From: Chloroflexia bacterium
GTDB taxonomy: Bacteria > Chloroflexota > Chloroflexia > Thermomicrobiales > CFX8
DNA: 6,145 nt
Direction: 5' to 3'
Assembly (NCBI GenBank): GCA_013696045.1
Contig: JACCZH010000498.1
Span: 1 to 6,145 of the forward strand
Made by a program: the position numbers and the translations under genes. This document shows, piece by piece, positions 1 through 5,842 of the stretch (positions are counted from its first letter, which is position 1; every line of letters starts with the position of its first letter). Below the pieces are notes generated by a model. That model saw only the letters and a list, made by a program, of their open reading frames with translations. It had not been told where the DNA came from and made no database searches.

Positions 1-680
1 ATTTTCTTGCGACCAAACCGTACTCAAGCGAAGTGATCGTCGCCGATGATGGCAGCACCGATAGCACCCCAACCCTCGCTGGCGCATATGACATGTCCGC
101 TGCCGCCTACAAGGTGCTCGCCTTAGCGCATAGGGGCAAAGCCAGTGCGGTCCGGGACGGCATCCTGTCATCCAGCGGTCATGTCGTTATGTTCACAGAC
201 GCCGATTTATCAACTCCGATGATCCACCTGGACAATCTGTTGCACGCGCTAGCAAAGGGCGCCGACGTCGCCATTGGCTCGCGTGAAGGACAGGGCTCCG
301 AACGAGTGGGAGAGCCATTCTACCGGCATGCGATGGGCAGGGTGTTCAACGCTCTTGTGCAGCTCATCGCTGTGCCAGGGATTAACGACACACAATGCGG
401 ATTTAAAGCCTTCAATGCCGCGGTCGCCCACGATCTCTTCTGCGCTGCCCGCCTTCATACTGGCCAGCGCCACATCACAGGGCCACGCGTCACAGGCTTT
501 GATGTTGAGATCCTGTTCCTTGCACGAAAACGAGGGTACGATATCGTCGAGATTCCAGTGGAATGGACGCACGTCCCCGGAAGCAAAGTTGCTCCGCTCG
601 GTGATTCAGTAAGAATGTTTGCCGACGTCCTGCGCGTGCGTTACAACGCCCTGCGGGGGCGCTACGACGGGACTGCGTGA
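1..680 (+). CDS. Glycosyltransferase family 2, dolichyl-phosphate-glucose synthase-like (5' end cut by window)
   Basis: This GT-A fold enzyme probably transfers a sugar from a nucleotide-sugar to a polyprenyl-phosphate carrier on the cytoplasmic face of the membrane, as ALG5/DPG-synthase-like proteins do. The frame is already open at position 3 and reads FLATKPYSSEVIVADDGSTDST, so a GTG at 33 is an internal valine and the true start lies to the left, probably about 30 codons away. About 225 residues are visible. They show the nucleotide-binding ADDGSTDST, then GKASAVRDG, the metal-binding DADLSTP (DxD type), GSRE, and the diagnostic DTQCGFKAF. Near the end come FDVEILFLARKRGYDIVEIPVEW and the basic PGSKV motif of this subfamily. 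There is no C-terminal membrane segment. The next gene starts 15 bp after the stop, so the two are probably cotranscribed. Donor and acceptor cannot be read from the sequence. Family call is firm; substrate is inference. Confidence 0.93.
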   Translation, partial: FLATKPYSSEVIVADDGSTDSTPTLAGAYDMSAAAYKVLALAHRGKASAVRDGILSSSGHVVMFTDADLSTPMIHLDNLLHALAKGADVAIGSREGQGSERVGEPFYRHAMGRVFNALVQLIAVPGINDTQCGFKAFNAAVAHDLFCAARLHTGQRHITGPRVTGFDVEILFLARKRGYDIVEIPVEWTHVPGSKVAPLGDSVRMFADVLRVRYNALRGRYDGTA

Positions 681-682
681 TC

Positions 683-687
683 GGGGA
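683..687 (+). promoter_or_regulatory. Ribosome binding site deciding the DUF4388 gene start
   Basis: GGGGA lies 8 nt before the ATG at 696. An out-of-frame ATG at 691 is only 3 nt from this box. The 696 start gives the canonical N-terminus of the domain (GTLSEFTLAELLQ), so 696 is preferred. Confidence 0.55.
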
Positions 688-695
688 TTAATGCC

Positions 696-1376
696 ATGCA
701 GGGAACCCTCTCCGAATTCACCCTCGCTGAGCTGCTTCAGCTTTTCGCCCTGGCGGAACGCACTGGCACCATCACCGTTCAACGTGCCGGCTGGTCGACC
801 GCCGTATTTCTTGAATCCGGAAAAGTTGTTGGAATTGGCAACGAGTCTTTCAATGTTTACCGTGAGATCATGGCTTGCGAACTATTGCCGGCCCGCAGCG
901 GCGTCGGTCTCGACTCCGTAAAGCCATCGCCATCGTCCCCTGGACTATCCTTCATCGTTAAAAATGTAATCGAACCAGAACGCTGGGACCTCTTCGTCCA
1001 GCGCTGCCTGGAACAAGAAATCTACCCGCTTCTAACACTTGAACATGGATCATTTGACGTGCGCGTCGAGCGTAATCCTCCTTGCCCTTTGACCGTCTCT
1101 GTCCCCGTACAGCAACTGGTGCTCGATGGATCGCGCTGGGAGGCCGAGATGACGGAATACCGCCTTGATGGATATGACACAACCACACTGTGGTCACGCT
1201 CTCCGAGGCCCGATCCCATCATAAACATGTCATCGATTGACTGGCTCATCTGGGCAATCCTAAAGGAACAGTTGAGTATCGGCGACGTTGCCCGGCGTCT
1301 GTGTATCCCAGATCTCGACGCCACCGCCGCCGTGCGCCGCCTACAGGCGTACGGACTGTTGAGCGCTGCCGGATAA
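696..1376 (+). CDS. DUF4388 (PATAN-type) domain protein with winged-helix-like C-terminus
   Basis: Soluble protein of 226 residues. The N-terminal ~50 residues match the DUF4388/PATAN pattern: GTLSEFTLAELLQLF, then ERTGTITVQ, then a strand with FLESGKVVGIGN (residues 38-49). In this family the domain is found in regulators of motility, gliding and signalling, often fused to receiver domains; its biochemical role is not settled. The middle section (about 80-150) is alpha/beta with no motif I recognise. The last 49 residues, from MSSIDWL at 178, look like a small winged helix: a helix containing LSIGDVARRL, then AAVRRLQAYGLL. That could bind DNA or a protein partner. There is no signal peptide or membrane segment and no receiver domain, so it may work as a stand-alone adaptor. 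It follows the glycosyltransferase by 15 bp, suggesting one operon. The 3' end overlaps the convergent AroM-family gene by 36 bp. Domain call is good; function unknown. Confidence 0.85.
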   Translation: MQGTLSEFTLAELLQLFALAERTGTITVQRAGWSTAVFLESGKVVGIGNESFNVYREIMACELLPARSGVGLDSVKPSPSSPGLSFIVKNVIEPERWDLFVQRCLEQEIYPLLTLEHGSFDVRVERNPPCPLTVSVPVQQLVLDGSRWEAEMTEYRLDGYDTTTLWSRSPRPDPIINMSSIDWLIWAILKEQLSIGDVARRLCIPDLDATAAVRRLQAYGLLSAAG

Positions 1377-2036
1377 TCGCGGCAACATCGACGTTAGCAC
1401 TGCCCCAACGACGCCGTTGGCAAGCAAAACCGGCATGCTTACCGCGGCTTGCGCCTGAGCTTGCATGGTCGTTGAATAACCCATACAGTCGAGAACGATG
1501 ATGTCGGAGCCCGACGAGACAAGGTCCACAGCAGCGTGCTCAACCGAGCCGGACTCGTCGTATGGAGAAACGACGCTCATCTCAACCGACCGCCGCGGCC
1601 GCGCCCATTTCCGCGCCATGCTGTCTTTCTGGCCAGCATGCGGAATCACAACACCTAGAGCGCCGCCCGGCAATAGTGCGTCAACGACTCCGGACAAGAC
1701 TCTGTCCGGATAGACTATGCGCCGTTCAGACGCAAGGCCCTTGAATTCTCCGGTGCAGAGCACGCAGATCATTACTGCTCCGCTCCGTTCAAGGCGTTGA
1801 ATCGCATCGTTCATTAACGCGGTTATCCGCTCCTTCGAAACTACGACTTCCGCGCCATCACCCAGGCGAGTTACAAGCGGGAGCTCACCATCCCGTGGCG
1901 CGAGGGCGATGATTTCAGGAGTGCTGAGAAAATCCAGCGCGCCAGCTTGTATGAGGTCTGGACGGTTGAATTGCCCAAACATGGATTGGACAACGTCGTT
2001 GCGCGGTGATTGGCCAATTGTAACGAGACCAAGCAT
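1341..2036 (-). CDS. AroM family protein
   Basis: Protein of 231 residues of the AroM family, whose founding member is the E. coli aroL-yaiA-aroM product of unknown function. Family features are the N-terminal LGLVTIGQSPRND, GVVIPHAGQ (128-136, matching the E. coli GVIVPVEE region), KW at 143-144, SDIIVLDCMGYS (177-188) and PVLLANGVVG near the end. Cysteines at 94 (LCTGEF) and 184 (LDCMGYS) sit like the paired catalytic cysteines of the Asp/Glu racemase fold. That would allow racemase- or isomerase-like chemistry, but this is inference. The frame also has an upstream TTG at 2060, adding MRSDVRSL. The ATG at 2036 is preferred because a TGAGGT box precedes it by 5 nt and because family members begin right at this strand. 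It is cytoplasmic, with no membrane segment. It is transcribed alone, divergent from the kinase gene, with no aromatic-biosynthesis gene in sight. Confidence 0.88.
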   Translation of the reverse strand: MLGLVTIGQSPRNDVVQSMFGQFNRPDLIQAGALDFLSTPEIIALAPRDGELPLVTRLGDGAEVVVSKERITALMNDAIQRLERSGAVMICVLCTGEFKGLASERRIVYPDRVLSGVVDALLPGGALGVVIPHAGQKDSMARKWARPRRSVEMSVVSPYDESGSVEHAAVDLVSSGSDIIVLDCMGYSTTMQAQAQAAVSMPVLLANGVVGAVLTSMLPRLSGSAQQSVRL

Positions 2037-2041
2037 GAGCG

Positions 2042-2047
2042 ACCTCA
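2042..2047 (-). promoter_or_regulatory. Ribosome binding site of the AroM-family gene
   Basis: Read on the minus strand, TGAGGT is followed by CGCTC and then ATG at 2036, a 5 nt spacing. It decides the start: the longer TTG start at 2060 would place this box inside the coding region. Confidence 0.65.
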
Positions 2048-2082
2048 CATCCGAACGCAACTACAAATCTGCGAAATAGGCT

Positions 2083-2110
2083 TTGTTATACTTCGGAAGG
2101 TTAGTACGAT
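2083..2110 (+). promoter_or_regulatory. Possible promoter of the two-component operon
   Basis: TTGTTA (2083-2088) and TACGAT (2105-2110) are spaced 16 bp apart, each matching 4 of 6 sigma-70 consensus bases. Transcription from here would give a leader of about 90 nt before the kinase GTG. It overlaps the minus-strand candidate, so the divergent genes may compete for the same stretch. Confidence 0.25.
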
Positions 2111-2115
2111 ATGAA
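2085..2115 (-). promoter_or_regulatory. Possible promoter of the AroM-family gene
   Basis: On the minus strand a good -10-like TATAAC (2090-2085) lies about 50 bp upstream of the ATG. The nearest -35-like box is TTCATA (2115-2110), 19 bp away, which is long. Only the -10 is convincing, so this is a guess from consensus. Confidence 0.25.
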
Positions 2116-2155
2116 TAGTAGCATTCTGCAAACTCGAGTGGTTCGGGACCAGCCG

Positions 2156-2174
2156 GGCAGGCAGTTTGCTTGCC
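2156..2174 (+). other. Small hairpin in the kinase leader
   Basis: GGCAGGCA (2156-2163) and TGCTTGCC (2167-2174) form an 8-pair stem with one G-U pair around a GTT loop. TGGTT (2139-2143) could also pair with AACCA (2179-2183) outside it. There is no T-run, so it is not an intrinsic terminator. It ends 20 nt before the Shine-Dalgarno and could equally be a protein-binding inverted repeat or chance. Confidence 0.3.
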
Positions 2175-2194
2175 AGCCAACCAGAATCACCGTC

Positions 2195-2201
2195 GGGGGA
2201 G
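2195..2201 (+). promoter_or_regulatory. Ribosome binding site deciding the kinase start
   Basis: GGGGGAG lies 4 nt before an in-frame GTG at 2206. The longer frame opens at TTG 2170 inside the hairpin and has no comparable box, so 2206 is the better start. Confidence 0.6.
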
Positions 2202-2205
2202 ATGT

Positions 2206-3249
2206 GTGAGCGTAGAAAGAAGCGAAAACCTTGAATCGCTCATAGGGAGCGCGCTCAGCGCTATCCGAAATCTGGAGACACAGATCGCCATTCTTGGCGA
2301 GGACGTGGGTCGGCTTACCGCAGAGTTCAGCCAGGAACGCGCCAAGGTGCAACAAGAGCGTGAAGAAAAGGACATCTTCTACTCGCTTGAGACCGGTACC
2401 CCGTACGTCGTCGCTGCACCTGACACCATCGAGCTTCGCGCAATGGAAAAAGACCTTATCGACAGTGCTCTGCGCGCTTCAACGCTGGAACGCAGGCTGT
2501 TCGACTTTGTATCAGTCCTATCGGTTTCGCGCCGGCAATTCGAATCCGACGGCGAATTGCCTGATATTGACTCCGCTTCCGATATCGCACTGAGAACTGC
2601 GCGAGTTCAAGCACAGGAAGACGAGCGCCGCCGCTTCGCCCGCGAGATCCATGATGGACCGGCCCAGGCATTCGCCAACGCGATCATTGGACTCGAATTT
2701 GTTGAGCGTGCTATCAAGATGGGCGACAACGACAAACCGATACCTGCACTGGACGAGATCGAGCGCATCAAAGGCAGCTTGCGCGAAGGACTAACGGAGA
2801 TCCGGCGCTTCATTTTCGATTTGCGGCCGACCATGCTACAGGATCGTGGCTTGATCGCCACGATCGAGCACTATATCGCCACCTATAGGTCAATCCTTCC
2901 ATTAAACGTCGAGCTTCACACCGTCGATCACGTTCCACGGTTGACCCATGACCAGGAACTCACGGCGTTCCGGGTAATTCAGGAATCTCTTCACAATTCC
3001 ACCAAGTACGCGCGAGCATCCCAGGTGGCGGTGAATATCGCCATTCGAGATGACTCCTCGATCACGGTCAGCATCCGTGATGACGGTAGGGGATTCGAAC
3101 CGGATCAGGTATCAGCCCACACGATGGGTGGTAGTGGTATCAAGGGTATGTGCGAACGAGCGGAGCTTGTCGGAGGCGCCGTTACCGTGAAGAGCTCACC
3201 AGGTCAGGGAACCTGCATTAACCTGGTTCTACCTCTCGTTCACTCCTGA
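2206..3249 (+). CDS. DegS-like cytoplasmic sensor histidine kinase (HisKA_3 / HATPase_c)
   Basis: Soluble kinase of 347 residues from the GTG start. It autophosphorylates on histidine and should pass the phosphate to the regulator encoded next. The N-terminal ~135 residues are mostly charged helix (LETQIAIL, QERAKVQQEREEK), predicted coiled coil, and stand in for a sensor domain. There is no membrane segment, so it senses an internal signal or a partner protein. The HisKA_3 H-box is EIHDGPAQAFAN with H149, very close to B. subtilis DegS EIHDGPAQ; it is preceded by QEDERRRFAR, and an ERAI-type helix and FIFDLRPT follow. The ATPase domain has the N-box (N264 in ESLHNSTKYA), DDGRGFEP (D293) and the lid GGSGIKGM (308-315) before CERAELVGG. 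All catalytic residues are present. The regulator gene begins 62 bp downstream. DegS-like architecture is firm; orthology to DegS and the signal are not established. Confidence 0.93.
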   Translation: MSVERSENLESLIGSALSAIRNLETQIAILGEDVGRLTAEFSQERAKVQQEREEKDIFYSLETGTPYVVAAPDTIELRAMEKDLIDSALRASTLERRLFDFVSVLSVSRRQFESDGELPDIDSASDIALRTARVQAQEDERRRFAREIHDGPAQAFANAIIGLEFVERAIKMGDNDKPIPALDEIERIKGSLREGLTEIRRFIFDLRPTMLQDRGLIATIEHYIATYRSILPLNVELHTVDHVPRLTHDQELTAFRVIQESLHNSTKYARASQVAVNIAIRDDSSITVSIRDDGRGFEPDQVSAHTMGGSGIKGMCERAELVGGAVTVKSSPGQGTCINLVLPLVHS

Positions 3250-3267
3250 CGCAAAGGCATGTAGAAT
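3239..3267 (+). promoter_or_regulatory. Possible internal promoter before the response regulator
   Basis: TTCACT (3239-3244) and TAGAAT (3262-3267) are separated by 17 bp, matching 4 and 5 of 6 consensus bases. It lies at the kinase stop, 45 bp before the regulator ATG. It could let the regulator be made in excess of the kinase, but consensus matching alone is weak evidence. Confidence 0.22.
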
Positions 3268-3298
3268 CACTTCGATCCGCTGTGAGCCTGTTTTATTT

Positions 3299-3304
3299 GG
3301 AGGA
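3299..3304 (+). promoter_or_regulatory. Ribosome binding site deciding the response-regulator start
   Basis: GGAGGA lies 7 nt before ATG 3312. The same frame opens earlier at GTG 3282, but that would bury this strong box in coding sequence and add a tail not typical of receiver domains. Confidence 0.75.
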
Positions 3305-3311
3305 CGAGAGT

Positions 3312-4097
3312 ATGCATCCAATGCAGCGTATCCAGGTCATGGTCGTGGACGATCATCCGCTTTTCCGCAGAGGAATCCTGTGGAGTCTCGAAAACGAGCA
3401 GGATATCGTTGTGCTGGGCGAAGCGGCCGACGGGCACGAAGCACTCCAGAAAGCCGATGATCTCTCCCCTGATGTCGTTCTTCTGGATATCAATTTGCCC
3501 GGTATCAGCGGCATCGAGGTGGCGCGCATCCTCAAGCGCCGCCATCCGCGCATAGGTATCGTCGTCGTCACCATGCACGAGGACGACGAGCAGCTCTTTA
3601 ACGCGATACGAGTTGGCGCGGCCGCTTACTGCACAAAAGACGTTGACCCATCGCACATTGTAAACCTCGTTCGCCGGGTAGCGCGCGGCGAATACCTTAT
3701 TAACGAAAACGTTCTCTCGCATCCATTTGTCGCGTCGCGGGTACTCGACCAGTTTCGCGAACTGGCCAGAATCGACAAAGCGGCCGAGGCGGTTTTCTCC
3801 CCACTCACGCCACGCGAAGTTGAAATTCTTGATTGCGTCGCCCGAGGAAACAGCAACAAGGAAATTGCCGAAATACTGGGCATTAGTGACCAGACGGTGA
3901 AGAATCACATTACATCCATCCTGCGCAAGCTGCAGGTCAACGACCGTACTCAAGCCGTGATCTATGCGTTGCGACATGGCTGGATTCGTCTTGGCGAAGA
4001 AGGACAGACGTCGCCGGAGATTCCTGGATTCGCTGAGGCACTCGAAGAGAATGACCCAAAGCAGAAGTCAAAGAAGCGCGAGACATCGGACGATTAG
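3312..4097 (+). CDS. NarL/DegU-type response regulator (receiver + LuxR HTH)
   Basis: DNA-binding transcription factor of 261 residues, the expected partner of the kinase upstream. The receiver domain covers about residues 5-125: acidic pair D13-D14 in VVDDHPLFRRG, phosphoacceptor D59 in VVLLDINLPG, switch threonine T87 in VVVTMHEDD, and invariant K109 in YCTKD. The LuxR/GerE helix-turn-helix spans about 164-225: LTPREVEILDCVARG, NKEIAEILGIS, then the recognition helix DQTVKNHITSILRKL. All key residues are present. An extra ~34-residue charged tail (228-261, rich in E, D, K) follows the HTH; most family members end near the HTH. Target genes cannot be read from this window. The stop codon overlaps the convergent mutL stop by 4 bp. 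Confidence 0.95.
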   Translation: MHPMQRIQVMVVDDHPLFRRGILWSLENEQDIVVLGEAADGHEALQKADDLSPDVVLLDINLPGISGIEVARILKRRHPRIGIVVVTMHEDDEQLFNAIRVGAAAYCTKDVDPSHIVNLVRRVARGEYLINENVLSHPFVASRVLDQFRELARIDKAAEAVFSPLTPREVEILDCVARGNSNKEIAEILGISDQTVKNHITSILRKLQVNDRTQAVIYALRHGWIRLGEEGQTSPEIPGFAEALEENDPKQKSKKRETSDD

Positions 4098-5827
4098 CGC
4101 CGGGAAAACTGGCGCTCTAGCTCCTCTGAGGTCATCCGAATCATGGTCGGCCGGCCGTGACCGCATGCCTGAGGAGATGAGCAGCGCTCTAATTGCATGA
4201 CCAGCTCGCGCATCTCCAGTAACGAAAGCGCCTGGCCGGCGCGAATCGACGTGTGGCAGGCTGCGCTGATGGCCAGCGATTCCAGACGTGACGTTCCGCG
4301 CCCACCTTCTGTGAGCTCAAGGAGAATGATCCGCAGCGTTTCAGCCGCATCTCGAACCTTGAGCTTAGCCGGCACGGAACGCACCAACACAGTGCTCGCT
4401 CCGAAATCCTCGATATCAAACCCGAATCCCAAAAGCTCGTCACGGCATTGACCGTACATCTCGTACAGATCGCCGCTTAACTCCACTGTCGCGGGATTGA
4501 GCAGTAATTGAGCGTCGGGCGAGCGGGACTCGTACTCAGCCATCAACTGCTCAAACACGATCCGCTCGTGGGCGGCGTGCTGGTCTATGAGATACATGCC
4601 ATCCGGCCCCTCAGCGATTAAGTAGGTGCCGGCTACTTGGCCGAGAACCCGCAAAACCGGCAGGTTGCGGCCACCGGTCTCGTGTCCACTTCGAGCCGGC
4701 GACTCAAACGCAACGTGTGATGAGATGGGTAGACGTTCCGGGTGAGCTAAGGTCAAACGTCTCTGTACCGAACTCGACGGCGGCATTTCAGCCAACGGGC
4801 TCGAGATGATCGCCGGAATTGTCTGGGAGGATGTGTGTGCCAGCAAAGTGTTTCTGGTCGCTCGTTGCACCATCGAAAAAACAAAGCGCTCTTGTTCGAA
4901 GCGAACCTCACTCTTCGTCGGATGCACATTCACATCCACCTGGTCCGGTGGGACGGTCACCAGCAGGCAGCCAATCGGGTGCCTGCCGACCATCAATAGT
5001 GTGCTGTACGCCTGCTCGAATGCGGTCGAGAGCGCCCTGCTCGTTACAAGCCGTCCCTGAACAAAAATGTACTGCTGCTGCCGGTTTGAACGATCAAGAG
5101 TGGGCAAAGAAACGATTCCCGCGATCGACGCACCGTCGGGCACATCAACCGCTGATTCAAGCTCAACGATGGACTCGGCACTTGCAGATCCCCAGACCGC
5201 GACTGCCGCGCTTATCCGGTCGCCACCGCCATCTGTCCCGAAGAAGCGTCTACCATCCACGGTCAACGAGATTGCAACCTCTGGATACGCCAGAGCATAC
5301 GCTGTCACTATGCGGCTAACGTAACCGCTCTCGGTGGAGGGCTGCCTGAGGAACTTGCGCCTCGCAGGAACATTCTCGAACAAGTCACGCGCGACAACAG
5401 CTGTGCCGCCGCCCCAGCCCACAGGCTCCGCAGTCTTGACTGCACCGAAGCGCGCGTCAAGCAACCCTCCTGTTGATGCGTCAGTAGCTATCGATCGGAT
5501 TTGAAGATGACTCACTGCCGCTAGTGACGACAGCGCTTCCCCTCGAAAACCAAGGGTTCGCAATGAACCGAGGTCGGTCGCAGATGTGATCTTAGATGTT
5601 GCATGCCGCTCGACGGCCATCTGAAGGTCATCAAAGGCGATGCCGGCGCCATCGTCTCGCACAGCGATTTCCGAGCCACCACCGTCGACGAGCGACACAT
5701 CAATCCGTCGCGCTCCGGCGTCAAGTGCGTTCTCAATCAGCTCTTTAACGACCGCGGCCGGACGCTCGATGACCTCGCCGGCGGCAATCTTTCCAATGGT
5801 TTCGTCGGTGAGACGTTGAATGGTCAT
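4094..5827 (-). CDS. mutL: DNA mismatch repair protein MutL, endonuclease type
   Basis: MutL couples MutS mismatch recognition to strand incision and excision. At 577 residues it is complete and slightly short for the family (usually about 600-650), owing to a short linker (about 330-391). The GHKL ATPase domain shows E29 and N33 in KELIENALDAGA, D58 in RDDGAGI, TLGFRGEAL (91-99) and the ATP-contacting lysine K305 in HPTKSEVRF. The C-terminal domain carries the full metal-dependent nuclease signature: DQHAAHERIVFE (D415, H417, E421, E426), ACH (523-525), CGHGRP (555-560) and terminal FSR (574-576). QLLLNP (440-445) fits the beta-clamp motif QxxLxP. It should therefore nick DNA itself, without MutH. 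The start is fixed by the canonical IAAGEVIERP N-terminus. No strong Shine-Dalgarno is seen (GAG 11 nt upstream), so translation may be coupled to the glycosylase gene that ends 15 bp before it. Confidence 0.98.
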   Translation of the reverse strand: MTIQRLTDETIGKIAAGEVIERPAAVVKELIENALDAGARRIDVSLVDGGGSEIAVRDDGAGIAFDDLQMAVERHATSKITSATDLGSLRTLGFRGEALSSLAAVSHLQIRSIATDASTGGLLDARFGAVKTAEPVGWGGGTAVVARDLFENVPARRKFLRQPSTESGYVSRIVTAYALAYPEVAISLTVDGRRFFGTDGGGDRISAAVAVWGSASAESIVELESAVDVPDGASIAGIVSLPTLDRSNRQQQYIFVQGRLVTSRALSTAFEQAYSTLLMVGRHPIGCLLVTVPPDQVDVNVHPTKSEVRFEQERFVFSMVQRATRNTLLAHTSSQTIPAIISSPLAEMPPSSSVQRRLTLAHPERLPISSHVAFESPARSGHETGGRNLPVLRVLGQVAGTYLIAEGPDGMYLIDQHAAHERIVFEQLMAEYESRSPDAQLLLNPATVELSGDLYEMYGQCRDELLGFGFDIEDFGASTVLVRSVPAKLKVRDAAETLRIILLELTEGGRGTSRLESLAISAACHTSIRAGQALSLLEMRELVMQLERCSSPQACGHGRPTMIRMTSEELERQFSRR

Positions 5828-5842
5828 GGTGTGGCGAGCTCG

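Noticed and set aside
249..572. Open frames on both strands within the glycosyltransferase gene (minus 249-572, plus 274-612)
   Set aside because: Both overlap the conserved GSRE-to-DTQCGFKAF part of the enzyme, and neither translation resembles a known family.
1377..2036. Plus-strand frames such as 1498-1713 as small genes after the DUF4388 gene
   Set aside because: The minus-strand AroM-family gene accounts for the whole interval with conserved motifs; the plus frames have no family resemblance.
2170..2205. Longer kinase start at TTG 2170
   Set aside because: It lies within the leader hairpin and lacks a Shine-Dalgarno, while GTG 2206 has GGGGGAG at good distance; the extra 12 residues look non-conserved.
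2202..2234. Ten-codon ATG frame overlapping the kinase start, a possible leader peptide
   Set aside because: Its ATG directly abuts the Shine-Dalgarno, too close for initiation, and the short peptide has no feature supporting attenuation.
3267..3977. Open frame of 236 codons on the minus strand opposite the response regulator
   Set aside because: It is fully antisense to a receiver/HTH gene with all key residues intact and shows no recognisable domain; it is a codon-usage shadow.
4819..5319. Open frame of 166 codons on the plus strand inside mutL
   Set aside because: Arg/Ser/Pro-rich composition typical of an antisense frame in GC-rich coding sequence; mutL is continuous here.
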